DNA from: an uncultured Gammaproteobacteria bacterium
GTDB taxonomy: Bacteria > Pseudomonadota > Gammaproteobacteria > Pseudomonadales > Pseudohongiellaceae
Direction: 5' to 3'
Assembly: GCA_913060975.1 (NCBI GenBank)
Contig: CAJXVC010000004.1
Location: 62,001 to 126,000, forward strand
Length of the DNA: 64,000 nt
Each line of letters begins with the position of its first letter. Position 1 is the first letter of the stretch. Of this stretch, positions 18,053-26,700 are shown in pieces. Under the pieces are notes generated by a model. It was not told where the DNA came from, did no database searches, and was given only the letters and a program-made list of their open reading frames with translations. The translations under genes and the position numbers were made by a program.

Positions 18053-18496
18053 ATGAATATCTTACGTTTAACAATTCTGGTGCTTTACAGTACCTTGTTG
18101 GTGGCTTGCAGCAATCTCGATACCGAAGGATTGCAGCCGGCAAGCTTTAACTACTGCGATAATTTCCTGATCTACGATATGTGCGCACGCGATACCAATC
18201 GCGACGGCGTCGTGGATTATGTGTATTTCACAGATTCCGAAGAGATTTTTATGTTCCGGGAAGGCGCAGACAGACGCTTCCCTGCGGATTTGCTGGTTCA
18301 CGAATGTGCCCAGATGATGGATGACGATCTGGTGGCGACTACCAGCCGTTTGCTCTTCATCGATGAAGAGACCGGCTATCTGGAACGACAGGATATTCGT
18401 GGGGCGATGATGATCAAATACATCGCCTATATGCCTGAAGTGACCGCCTGCAATATGCGCAACGAAGAAGTGCAGTCGGACCAGTCCGGGAGTTAG
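18053..18496 (+). CDS. hypothetical lipoprotein with EF-hand-like loop
   Basis: A 20-residue signal ends in the lipobox LVAC (Cys 19 or 20), so the mature 127-residue protein should be lipid-anchored. DTNRDGVVDYVYF is a D-x-N-x-D-G-x-x-D loop like EF-hand or dockerin calcium sites. No other domain is recognised. It starts at ATG 18053 and is followed by a 205-base gap before the receptor gene. Confidence 0.65.
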   Translation: MNILRLTILVLYSTLLVACSNLDTEGLQPASFNYCDNFLIYDMCARDTNRDGVVDYVYFTDSEEIFMFREGADRRFPADLLVHECAQMMDDDLVATTSRLLFIDEETGYLERQDIRGAMMIKYIAYMPEVTACNMRNEEVQSDQSGS

Positions 18497-18701
18497 TGCC
18501 CGCGCATCAGGCCAGGGTATTTCGCTGCTAACTGCGGAAAATTACGAACAAATAGCGCCATTTTGCTGCAATCCTCTTGCAATTTGTTACAGATGCCTCC
18601 GCAAGCCTCGCCTATAATGTCCCGTTAGCCTATTAGCTGTCTCCCAACAGCTGCTATTCCCGCGTGTATTAGTAGAATAACAAAGTCACAGGAGTTCTCA
18701 G

Positions 18702-20906
18702 TTGAATCGATCACTGCAACGCGCCTCGCAGCGGCGTTCCTATTCCATGCTGCGTAGCAACTCTCATTGGTCAGGGCTTTGGCCTGGAATGGTTCTGGCA
18801 CTGGCGCTGAGTTTGCCGGTGGGTCTGTTGGCTCAGGACAATGTGGGTAACGACTCAACGGTGTTATATCCGGCTTCCTATTTCACCGAATTTTCTCCAG
18901 TGACAGCACTGGACATGGTGAATCGCATTCCGGGCATGGATGTGTCCAGCAATGACGGCGGTGGCGGTAATGCCAGTCGCGGTGGTCGCGGGTTGGGTAG
19001 TGGCGGTAGCGGCACGCTGATCCTGATAGATGGCAAACGCACGGCAGGCAAGAACAACAATACTGCGGGTCAGCTTGATCGGATAATGGCGAATCAGGTG
19101 GAGTATATCGAGTTGATCCGTGGTACCGGCGGCGAGCTGGATGTGCGCGGTGGTACACAAATTGCCAATATCGTGTTGTATGAGCAGCAATCCAGTTCGA
19201 CGATCTCCTATGAAGTTAACGCTGATTATTATCATGACAGCGAATATCAGCCCGGCGGCTCACTGACCTATAGTGGTCAGTCCGGGGAATTGGATTATTT
19301 ATTCAGCGCCTCTGCCGAGCCTCGTTATGATCATCAGGTAGCATTTGAAGAGAGCATACTTGGCGATTTCAATGACAATGATTTAGTCAATGAAGATCGC
19401 ATTCGTGAACAGACTACCTACCAATTTTCCACCAATCTTGGTTATCAGTTCAGTCTTGATACCAGCGCCCGCTTTAATGCCCAGTTCTCAGAGATGGATG
19501 ACCCGACGTCAGTCACGCGTCAGACCATAGATCTGCGTAACAATAATGCCCTTAGATTGGAGCGCGAGACGATTCCGGGCGAACGCACAACCTGGGAGAT
19601 TGGTACTGATTTTGAGCACAGTTTTGCCAATGGCAGTCGCTTTAAATTTCTGGCCATTGCCAACGAAGACGATGCCTCCAGTATTCGTGAGCGATACGAT
19701 GTATTGAGTGATGGCAGCGAGAACAAAACCCTGTACCTCAATTCCGCCAATGTCATTACCGAGCGCATCGCCCGGGCGTCCTATACCACTGACCTGATGC
19801 CAGGACACGATCTGGAAGTGGGTGCGGAAGCAGCCAAGACCACACTGGATGCGTTTCTGCGTCTTGGACTGCCCAGCTCTACTGGTGCCGCATCGCCAGA
19901 CCATGGTGGCCTGGTCGCCCAGGACGTGAACAACGCCAATACCACAGTTGAAGAGTTCCGCTACGAACCTTTTGCTATTCACAACTGGCAAATCAACCCG
20001 CGTATGTCTCTGGAATCATCGCTGGTGTATGAGAATTCCGAAATCGAGCAATCTGGTGAATTTAACCAGAGTCGGGAATTTTCTTTCGTTAAGCCAAAAA
20101 TAGACTACCGCTTCAATGTCACACCCCAATTGCAGCTACGCATGCTGGTTGAGAAAAATGTTCGCCAGATCAATTTTGTCGATTTTGTCGCTGTTACCGA
20201 TACTACTGATGAGGACTCCAATACTCTGGCCGGTAACCGAAACCTGCGTCCGGATTATTTCTGGAACTATAATTTTCTCACCGAATACCGGTTTGCCGAT
20301 GACGTCGGTGTTGTGAGTGCCAATTTATACAAGCATCGTCACTATGATTTTCGTCAGCGTATTGATGTGTCGACGTCGAGCACAGAGCTTGCCTCGGCAG
20401 TCGGCAACATCGGCAAAGGTGATATGTTGGTGTTGGAGTTGAACAGCAGTATTCGAATGATTCCGCTCAACATGCCGAACTTGTTAGTGACTTCCAGTGT
20501 GTCAGTGCGCGAATCTGAAGTGCGTGACCCGTTCCAGAATATTGATCGCAGTTTTGACAATTTCGATCGTGGCCGTTTTCAAATTGGTTTTCGGCACGAT
20601 ATTCCAAGTTTGCGCCTTAACTATGGTTACAACTGGAACAACCGTTTTGAAGGCGACATCATGCGCTATGACATCGAAGATGTGGAATCATTCTCGGGTG
20701 ACCCGATGGCGACTGCCTTCGTGCAATGGGTCGGATTTGAGAATACGACTTTCCGTTTCGATGTGCGCAATCTGACTGATGGCGTGCAGTGCCGCGAACG
20801 TGAACGCTTCGTCGGCCATATTCGCGACGGTATTCTCGAAGAGTTGGAGAAGCGCTGCTGGGGTTCCGGCCGTGTATTGACTTTTAGAATGAGCGGCACA
20901 TTCTAG
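18702..20906 (+). CDS. TonB-dependent outer-membrane receptor
   Basis: The TTG at 18702 follows CAGGAG. A signal sequence (MVLALALSLPVGLLAQ) leads into a plug domain with TALDMVNRIPGMDV, a Gly-rich loop (about residues 86-108) and LILIDGKRTAGK. The rest is a beta-barrel of alternating strands ending with aromatic F (SGTF). Total 734 residues. A canonical TonB box is not obvious near the N-terminus. A TATAAT box lies at 18613. The exported amidohydrolase gene follows on the same strand, but a shared substrate is only a guess. Confidence 0.85.
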   Translation: MNRSLQRASQRRSYSMLRSNSHWSGLWPGMVLALALSLPVGLLAQDNVGNDSTVLYPASYFTEFSPVTALDMVNRIPGMDVSSNDGGGGNASRGGRGLGSGGSGTLILIDGKRTAGKNNNTAGQLDRIMANQVEYIELIRGTGGELDVRGGTQIANIVLYEQQSSSTISYEVNADYYHDSEYQPGGSLTYSGQSGELDYLFSASAEPRYDHQVAFEESILGDFNDNDLVNEDRIREQTTYQFSTNLGYQFSLDTSARFNAQFSEMDDPTSVTRQTIDLRNNNALRLERETIPGERTTWEIGTDFEHSFANGSRFKFLAIANEDDASSIRERYDVLSDGSENKTLYLNSANVITERIARASYTTDLMPGHDLEVGAEAAKTTLDAFLRLGLPSSTGAASPDHGGLVAQDVNNANTTVEEFRYEPFAIHNWQINPRMSLESSLVYENSEIEQSGEFNQSREFSFVKPKIDYRFNVTPQLQLRMLVEKNVRQINFVDFVAVTDTTDEDSNTLAGNRNLRPDYFWNYNFLTEYRFADDVGVVSANLYKHRHYDFRQRIDVSTSSTELASAVGNIGKGDMLVLELNSSIRMIPLNMPNLLVTSSVSVRESEVRDPFQNIDRSFDNFDRGRFQIGFRHDIPSLRLNYGYNWNNRFEGDIMRYDIEDVESFSGDPMATAFVQWVGFENTTFRFDVRNLTDGVQCRERERFVGHIRDGILEELEKRCWGSGRVLTFRMSGTF

Positions 20907-21091
20907 CCAGCTTTCTCGCAAGCTTGCTTTGTTAATCGATTGCCAGGCGACGGTGTTCAATCCACCGTCGTCACACTCTTAAGCCCTGATTCCCATAGTT
21001 CTCCCGGTTTTCTCCGTTATTTGCAACTGGCTTGGTCTCCTGACGGCCTTCAGTCATAATGCCTGACATAGCGAATATTCTGGAGCGCCCT

Positions 21092-22426
21092 ATGGACACC
21101 ACTAATCGCAAGCCCTCGCACACTGCTCGCCTGACCACTGGCCTTGTTACTTTTCTGATCGCATGGCTATTGCTGATCCCGTCTGCCACCGCGCAGCTCG
21201 ATGCGCTGATTGCTGATCGTGCCGCCGAGATCGAGGACAAAGTGATTGCCTGGCGCCGTGACATTCATCAGCACCCGGAGCTGAGTAACCGCGAGTTTCG
21301 TACTGCTGATCTGGTGGCTGAGCATTTGCGCGCTCTGGGTATGGAGGTGGAAACCGAAGTGGCCTACACCGGTGTCGTTGGTACCTTGGTGGGTGGGCAG
21401 CCCGGTCCCGTGGTGGCGCTGCGCGCTGACATGGATGCCTTGCCGGTCGTAGAACAAAGTGACTACTCATTCCGCTCAACAGTCAGAACTACCTATAACG
21501 GCCTTGATGTCGGTGTCATGCACGCCTGTGGCCACGACACCCATGTCGCAATTCTGATGGGCGCTGCGGAAATTCTGGCGTCGATGCGCGAAGAGATTCC
21601 CGGGACTATCAAATTTATTTTTCAGCCTGCTGAAGAAGGCGCGCCACCGGAAGAGGGGGGCGGTGCCGACATGATGATCGATCAGGGCGTGCTTGCAGAT
21701 CCGGAAGTGGAAGCTATCTTCGGTCTGCATATTACCCAGAGCTGGGCAGTCGGCGAGGTAGGCTTTCGCCCTCTGGGGATGATGGCCAGTGCCGAGCGTT
21801 TCGATGTCATCGTCAAAGGCAGTCAGACCCATGCTGCGCGACCTTGGGCCGGAGTGGACCCCATTGTCACCAGTTCGCAGATCGTCATGGGGCTACAGAC
21901 TATTATCAGCCGTCAGACCGATATCACGTTGGCGCCTGCCGTGATCACTGTAGGCACGTTCCATGGTGGTGTACGCAATAACATTATCCCTGACGACACG
22001 ACCTTAACCGGCACCATTCGCACCTTCGATCCCGGTATGCGGGATTCGATCCACGAGCGCATGCGTCGCACAGTGACTAATATCGCCAATAGTGCTGGCG
22101 CGGAAGCCGAGTTAATTATCTACCCCGGTGTGCCAGTCACTTTCAACCATGAAGAATTGACGGCCCGCATGCGGCCAACACTGGAACGCCTGTATGGCGA
22201 GGCCAATGTGCTGGAAGCGCCACGCATTACCGGCGCAGAGGATTTTTCCTTCTATCAGGAAGAAGTGCCAGGCTTTTTCTTTTTCATCGGTGGGCGGCCG
22301 GCAGATGTGCCAGCCTCGGAAGCAATTCCCAATCATTCACCACGCTTTTACGTGGATGAAGACGCATTGCTGCCGGGCGTGCGGGCGATGACAACATTGG
22401 CGATGGATTATCTGGGCGCCGAATAA
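21092..22426 (+). CDS. exported M20D-family amidohydrolase
   Basis: I choose ATG 21092 (preceded by GGAGCG) over ATG 21059. Residues 1-35 are a signal peptide. The enzyme has the M20D features: RRDIHQHPELSNREFRT, LRADMDALPV, the metal-ligand MHACGHDTHVA, FQPAEEGAPPEEGG, a dimerisation lid with GSQTHAARPWAGVDP, and ITGAEDFSFYQ. Family members hydrolyse N-acyl amino acids, hippurate or indole-acetyl conjugates. Export to the periplasm is less common than the cytoplasmic form and suggests scavenging of acylated amino acids. Confidence 0.85.
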   Translation: MDTTNRKPSHTARLTTGLVTFLIAWLLLIPSATAQLDALIADRAAEIEDKVIAWRRDIHQHPELSNREFRTADLVAEHLRALGMEVETEVAYTGVVGTLVGGQPGPVVALRADMDALPVVEQSDYSFRSTVRTTYNGLDVGVMHACGHDTHVAILMGAAEILASMREEIPGTIKFIFQPAEEGAPPEEGGGADMMIDQGVLADPEVEAIFGLHITQSWAVGEVGFRPLGMMASAERFDVIVKGSQTHAARPWAGVDPIVTSSQIVMGLQTIISRQTDITLAPAVITVGTFHGGVRNNIIPDDTTLTGTIRTFDPGMRDSIHERMRRTVTNIANSAGAEAELIIYPGVPVTFNHEELTARMRPTLERLYGEANVLEAPRITGAEDFSFYQEEVPGFFFFIGGRPADVPASEAIPNHSPRFYVDEDALLPGVRAMTTLAMDYLGAE

Positions 22427-22485
22427 CGCTAGTAAACTGCGAGGGGAATTGCCAAGTGAGTTACTTAAAAGAGGCTGGATAAACG

Positions 22486-23613
22486 CTAGTCTGCCAGCAT
22501 AGTCAGCAGACGATTCTGATTGCTGACCTTGCGGCGTTTTTTCCACCACATGTACACGCCGGTGCCGAATAGCAAGGCGGGTAGCCAACCGGCAATAAAT
22601 ACGATAATGCGCCCGATCAGCCCCAGCGCGTCGCCATTGTGCAGGGGAAACATCCATTCCAGAAAGGTGCTGCCTGCACTGAGTTCGCGGGAATCCCAGA
22701 CATCCAACACATCACCGCTGTATTGATCCAGATACACAGTGCTGGCGCCATATTCTGACCACGTCTCTTCCGGGTGCATGAAGGTCACACGCCATGGGTC
22801 TTCAGCTTGTGCTGGTACATATAAGCGCGCCATTTGCGATTCAGGAAACACGGCTTGTGCTGAAGCGGCGGCTGCATCCATACCCAGCGGATCGCCACTG
22901 GGTGAAGACCCAGGTGAAGAACTTGGTGTCGGGGCTTCCTGCACAGGTAGCACGGTAGCGACAACGTGCTCGAACGGTTCGTGCCAGACTATCTCAATAC
23001 CGGTCACAGCCAGCATCAGAAACACAGGCAGGAAATAAATACCCGCGGTTTTGTGTAAATCAAAATTGAAACGAAAGGCGCCAGCATCGCGGCGAATCGT
23101 GAACGCGCGCCATACCTGGCCGGCTTTAGGCCACCAGATGTAAATGCCACTGAGGCAGAAGAAGAGCAAGCAGAAGCCAAGAATCCCGACCAGTATTTCC
23201 CCGCGTTCGCCGCCAAAGAATGACAGGTGCAGGTGATACATCCAGGTCACCGGGTACTCGCCCCAGTTACGTACAGCCAGAACCTCGGCCGTGCCGGGGT
23301 TAATGCTGACCTCAATGGGCCCGGCAGCACCTTCCGGTGTTGGGAAGCGAATAATATGCGGAGCGCCATTGTGGCGGCCTAGCATTAGCCGCGTTGGTTC
23401 AGTGCCATTGTTAACAGCGACGCGGGCGTTATCCAGCGCCAGATCGAACGACGCGAGCGTGTCCGCCGCTTCGAAGTCGGCGGTTTGCGGCGTAATCAAC
23501 TCATCCAGCTCGCGATCGAAGACGATCATGCTGCCCGAAATACCGGTGATACTGAGCAGCAGGCCCAGTATCAGTCCGATGTATTTGTGCAGAAAGATCA
23601 GTGTCGCGCGCAT
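22486..23613 (-). CDS. PepSY-associated membrane protein (iron-uptake reductase type)
   Basis: The 375-residue protein has the PepSY_TM layout: TM1 with LHKYIGLILGLLLSITGISGSMIVF, a periplasmic region, two central TMs (ILVGILGFCLLFFCLSGIYIWWP and IYFLPVFLMLAVTGIEIVWHEPF) with conserved HLHLSFFGG and DLHKTAG histidines, and a final TM. Proteins of this class sit beside siderophore receptors and are thought to reduce or release iron in the periplasm. It begins 10 bases after the receptor gene, so the two form one operon. Confidence 0.85.
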   Translation of the reverse strand: MRATLIFLHKYIGLILGLLLSITGISGSMIVFDRELDELITPQTADFEAADTLASFDLALDNARVAVNNGTEPTRLMLGRHNGAPHIIRFPTPEGAAGPIEVSINPGTAEVLAVRNWGEYPVTWMYHLHLSFFGGERGEILVGILGFCLLFFCLSGIYIWWPKAGQVWRAFTIRRDAGAFRFNFDLHKTAGIYFLPVFLMLAVTGIEIVWHEPFEHVVATVLPVQEAPTPSSSPGSSPSGDPLGMDAAAASAQAVFPESQMARLYVPAQAEDPWRVTFMHPEETWSEYGASTVYLDQYSGDVLDVWDSRELSAGSTFLEWMFPLHNGDALGLIGRIIVFIAGWLPALLFGTGVYMWWKKRRKVSNQNRLLTMLAD

Positions 23614-23623
23614 CTGGTATGAC

Positions 23624-25762
23624 TCAGAAGTTCATGCGGTATGACAGGCTGAAGCTACGACCAATACCTTTGAAGTTACGGCCATCATTACCCAGCGTTT
23701 GTGAGTAGTAGGTGAAGTAGTCTTCGTTGGTCAGGTTTTGCAAGCCAGCGCTCAGCGTGCCACCGGATACCGCATACTCGCCAAACAGATCGACGGTGGA
23801 GTAGCCTGCAAACTGATTGCTGGTCAGGCCCGCGGCATTCTTGAAGTCGCGGTCTCGCAGGTGGTTCAGTTGCAAGCGCGTCATGAACGCATTGGTCCAG
23901 TTTTGTTCCCAGCTCAGGTTCAAACGGGTTGGTGACATATTGGCACCACTGAGATCGGTATCGACTGAGCCATTGTCATCGGCGTCATACTGGCCGTCGG
24001 TATGGGCAAGGCGTAGTCCGAGAGTTGTGCTATCCGAGAGCATCCACTGCGTACGGAATTCCACACCATCGATCTCTGTCTTCTCGCGCTGCACGCTGAA
24101 AATACCGTCAGCGTTGGCTTGCAGACGTTGGCCGAGATCGGAATTGGACTGGTAGTAGCTCAGCTGGGCAGACACTCCATTAAAGTTGTACTCCAGGCCG
24201 AGCTCGGTGTTGTCGGTAATGATCGGCTCCAGATTCAGGAATGTTTCGACATCCTGATTGGGTACGTTGATGCCTCGCAAGACACGACCCACGTCGGGCA
24301 TGGAGAAGCCCTCGGAGTAATTGGCGAACAGACGCCAGGATTCCGTGGCCTGATAAGTTGCGCCGATGTTGCCGAGTGTCTCACTGAAATCAGGCTCACC
24401 GCCGGCGACAAATTGGCCACCGTTATAGGAGAAGAGTGTGGTGAAGTCATTTACTTCCAGTGCCGCACGTTCGTGCCGTACGCCGGCAGTCAGGGTCAGG
24501 CGGTCGATGCCGGTGTATTCGCCTTGGGCAAACAGTGCCAGGTTGGCGTAATTGGTGGCAGGTACCCAGTTACGACCTGTCAGAATCAGTTCCTGAAAGG
24601 TTTCGTCTTGCAAGTAGTCTGCACCGTAAACCACGCCGAGTGGCAGATCGCCAATTTCATCGTTGGCCAGAGTTATTTTGAGACCTTGTTTCAGCGAGTT
24701 GTTCTGCGACTGATCGAACACCGTCGCGCCGAATTGTGGGTCCTGAAACGTGCCAAAACTACCACCGCCATAAGTGCCGGCGAATTCCTGATCGAAACCT
24801 TGAATGCGCAGTTGATGGCCAAGAATTTCCGCATTGGTGTAATTCAGGCTGAACATGGTCACGTCGTTACTAACTGGTTCACCTGGCACTGTACCGGGCT
24901 CAGCCGTGGTCGGAATACCCTGATCGATGTCGCCATTGATCCCGACCCAGTCACTGTTGCCTTCCAGATTAAAATCATTGATCGTGAGTTCGATGCGCTG
25001 ATCGTCCCATTCGTAACCGCTCTTGAGGAACAGATTGAGGGTGTCGGCGTCCATGGTGTCGCCCTGGGCGTTATCGAAGCCGATAATCTGCCCGTTGGCA
25101 TCGTAGTTGATGCCACTGGCCCGATAACTGACACTGGCCATTACGTCCACGGCACCGGACCGGCCCGAGACCGTGTAATTGCCCCCGTAGCCGAGGCTCT
25201 CACCCAGGTCTTCTTCCTGACCGAATGATTCAACCCGCAGGCTCTGCTGCCACTGGTCGGCTGGCCGGCGAGTAATCAGATTGATGATGCCGCCGGACGC
25301 GCCCAGACCATGAATGGCGTTGGCGCCATGAATGACTTCTACTCGTTCCAGCATCAATGGGTCGATGGTGTGACCGTCCCGCGAGCCATCGCGCAACGGG
25401 TTGGACTGCGGCACGCCGTCGACCATATAAAGCGGGTCACGACCACGCAGGGATTCGCCAAAGCTGGTCATCTTTTGTCGCGATGGCGCAAAACTTGGGA
25501 TCAGGTTGCCCAATATGGTGGACAGGTCGTTGTTGATGTTGATCTGTTGCGCAAGGTCTTGCTGATCAATCAGGGTGACAGTGTTGGGAATCTGGCTCAG
25601 CGGTTTTGCCGAGCGAGTGGCGGTGACAATAACCTCTTCAACCCCGGCTTCATTATCCTGTGCCTGAGCAAGTGACGTGCTCCCTGCAGCTGCGCTAATG
25701 GCCAGCATTAGTCCGAGAGATCGCGCGCGATTGAATGAGAAGGTGGTAGATTGATTACGCAT
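23624..25762 (-). CDS. TonB-dependent siderophore-type receptor
   Basis: ATG 25762 is preferred; a TTG at 25777 is also in frame. A signal peptide ends at AQAQ and is followed by the TonB-box-like EEVIVTATR. The plug carries LSTILGNLIPSFAPSRQ, SLRGRDPLYMVDGVPQ and VEVIHGANAIHGLGASGGIINLITRRP. The barrel runs to a terminal F. About 712 residues, typical of catecholate or hydroxamate siderophore receptors. The Fur-box palindrome 118 bases upstream and the PepSY partner support an iron role. Confidence 0.9.
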   Translation of the reverse strand: MRNQSTTFSFNRARSLGLMLAISAAAGSTSLAQAQDNEAGVEEVIVTATRSAKPLSQIPNTVTLIDQQDLAQQININNDLSTILGNLIPSFAPSRQKMTSFGESLRGRDPLYMVDGVPQSNPLRDGSRDGHTIDPLMLERVEVIHGANAIHGLGASGGIINLITRRPADQWQQSLRVESFGQEEDLGESLGYGGNYTVSGRSGAVDVMASVSYRASGINYDANGQIIGFDNAQGDTMDADTLNLFLKSGYEWDDQRIELTINDFNLEGNSDWVGINGDIDQGIPTTAEPGTVPGEPVSNDVTMFSLNYTNAEILGHQLRIQGFDQEFAGTYGGGSFGTFQDPQFGATVFDQSQNNSLKQGLKITLANDEIGDLPLGVVYGADYLQDETFQELILTGRNWVPATNYANLALFAQGEYTGIDRLTLTAGVRHERAALEVNDFTTLFSYNGGQFVAGGEPDFSETLGNIGATYQATESWRLFANYSEGFSMPDVGRVLRGINVPNQDVETFLNLEPIITDNTELGLEYNFNGVSAQLSYYQSNSDLGQRLQANADGIFSVQREKTEIDGVEFRTQWMLSDSTTLGLRLAHTDGQYDADDNGSVDTDLSGANMSPTRLNLSWEQNWTNAFMTRLQLNHLRDRDFKNAAGLTSNQFAGYSTVDLFGEYAVSGGTLSAGLQNLTNEDYFTYYSQTLGNDGRNFKGIGRSFSLSYRMNF

Positions 25763-25879
25763 AAGAATAGATTCCAACTTGGTTGTTACGGCTATGGGCG
25801 GTAGTGCTTGGTAACTGCATCGAGTGCGCAGTCATCGTATTCAGGCGAGGCAGATTAACATTGTGCTAGTGCGAATACA

Positions 25880-25898
25880 AATAGGAATCATTCTTATT
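25880..25898. promoter_or_regulatory. Fur box
   Basis: A 19-base palindrome AATAGGAATCATTCTTATT has 9-base arms with a single mismatch around a central C, close to the Fur consensus. It lies 118 bases upstream of the receptor start, between it and any promoter. Confidence 0.8.
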
Positions 25899-26044
25899 AA
25901 TGATGGCGTGTTCTGGCACTCTTGAATCAGGCGGGGCTTTAGAACACTGGCTTGCTGATAAGCACTGTTAGACAGCCCGGTAGTGGCTGCCGGGTAAGTT
26001 GCGGGCTAATAGGGAATAGGGAATCTGCAAGCAAGACTGCCGAG

Positions 26045-26075
26045 AAAAAAGCCGGGAGGTGTCGCCACCTCCCGG
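26045..26075 (-). terminator. minus-strand intrinsic terminator
   Basis: CCGGGAGGTG and CACCTCCCGG form a perfect 10-base stem with loop TCGC. Six A on the + strand directly before it give a U tract on the minus strand. Confidence 0.75.
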
Positions 26076-26417
26076 AGTCTTACTGCTACTTAAGGAGATC
26101 TATGTGCCCTTGCGGAACACCAGCGCATAAATTTCATGCGGTTACTGCAGTGGCTAGGGACCACTGATTACCCAGTAACAAGATAGATTGTGCCGTCTCA
26201 GGCGCTGGCCGTCCTGAAATAGTTCTCCTAAAAACCTACTAATGTCTACCAATTGCCGGCATACCCAATTTTGGCCAGTTGGGCTTACTGATGTACCAGT
26301 TGGCTGACAATCAAGTTGGACGAGGGCATTGGCGCTAGAAGCTGTGCGTGATGAATCTGGAGGTCGGGGAGCAACTGAAGATCAGGATGGCGGACACGCG
26401 ACTCGTGGAGGGTTAAC

Positions 26418-26448
26418 AAAAAAGGCCGGAGACTTGGCGTCCCCGGCC
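26418..26448 (-). terminator. minus-strand intrinsic terminator of the ToxR-like gene
   Basis: GGCCGGAGAC and GTCCCCGGCC form a 10-base stem with one mismatch; six A precede it on the + strand, giving a U tract on the minus strand. It lies about 250 bases after the end of the regulator gene at 26701. Confidence 0.75.
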
Positions 26449-26700
26449 TCTATCGCTACTTGGAGAGTAGTCCATGCAACCGATTGGCCCACAAGCGGAT
26501 GCATGGCGTCGATGTGCCTGTACCAAGGATAGCGAGCTATCCCCTATCGACGTTAAGAATTCTCGACTAGCGGCGAAAAAAAATCCTGTAAATATTCTCC
26601 TATTTTTCTACTTTTTTGCGCGTGCGAGCTGGCTGAGCAGCGCTTGGGAAGGGCTTGCTCACAGCTGTTACCAAATACGAATGGATAGTGCGTCGGTTGC

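Larger units (their letters stand above)
25899..26700. other. gene-free gap with two related minus-strand hairpins
   Basis: No convincing gene is seen on either strand. The gap holds two terminator-like hairpins about 370 bases apart, each followed on the + side by a similar stretch (CTGCTACTTAAGGAGA and CGCTACTTGGAGAG). A GATAGC/GCTATC inverted repeat lies near 26528-26541. It may encode a structured or small RNA read from the minus strand. Confidence 0.4.

Noticed and set aside
24119..25228. Long open frame (369 codons) on the + strand
   Set aside because: It is antisense to the siderophore receptor, whose plug and barrel motifs are clear; the translation has no protein-like features.
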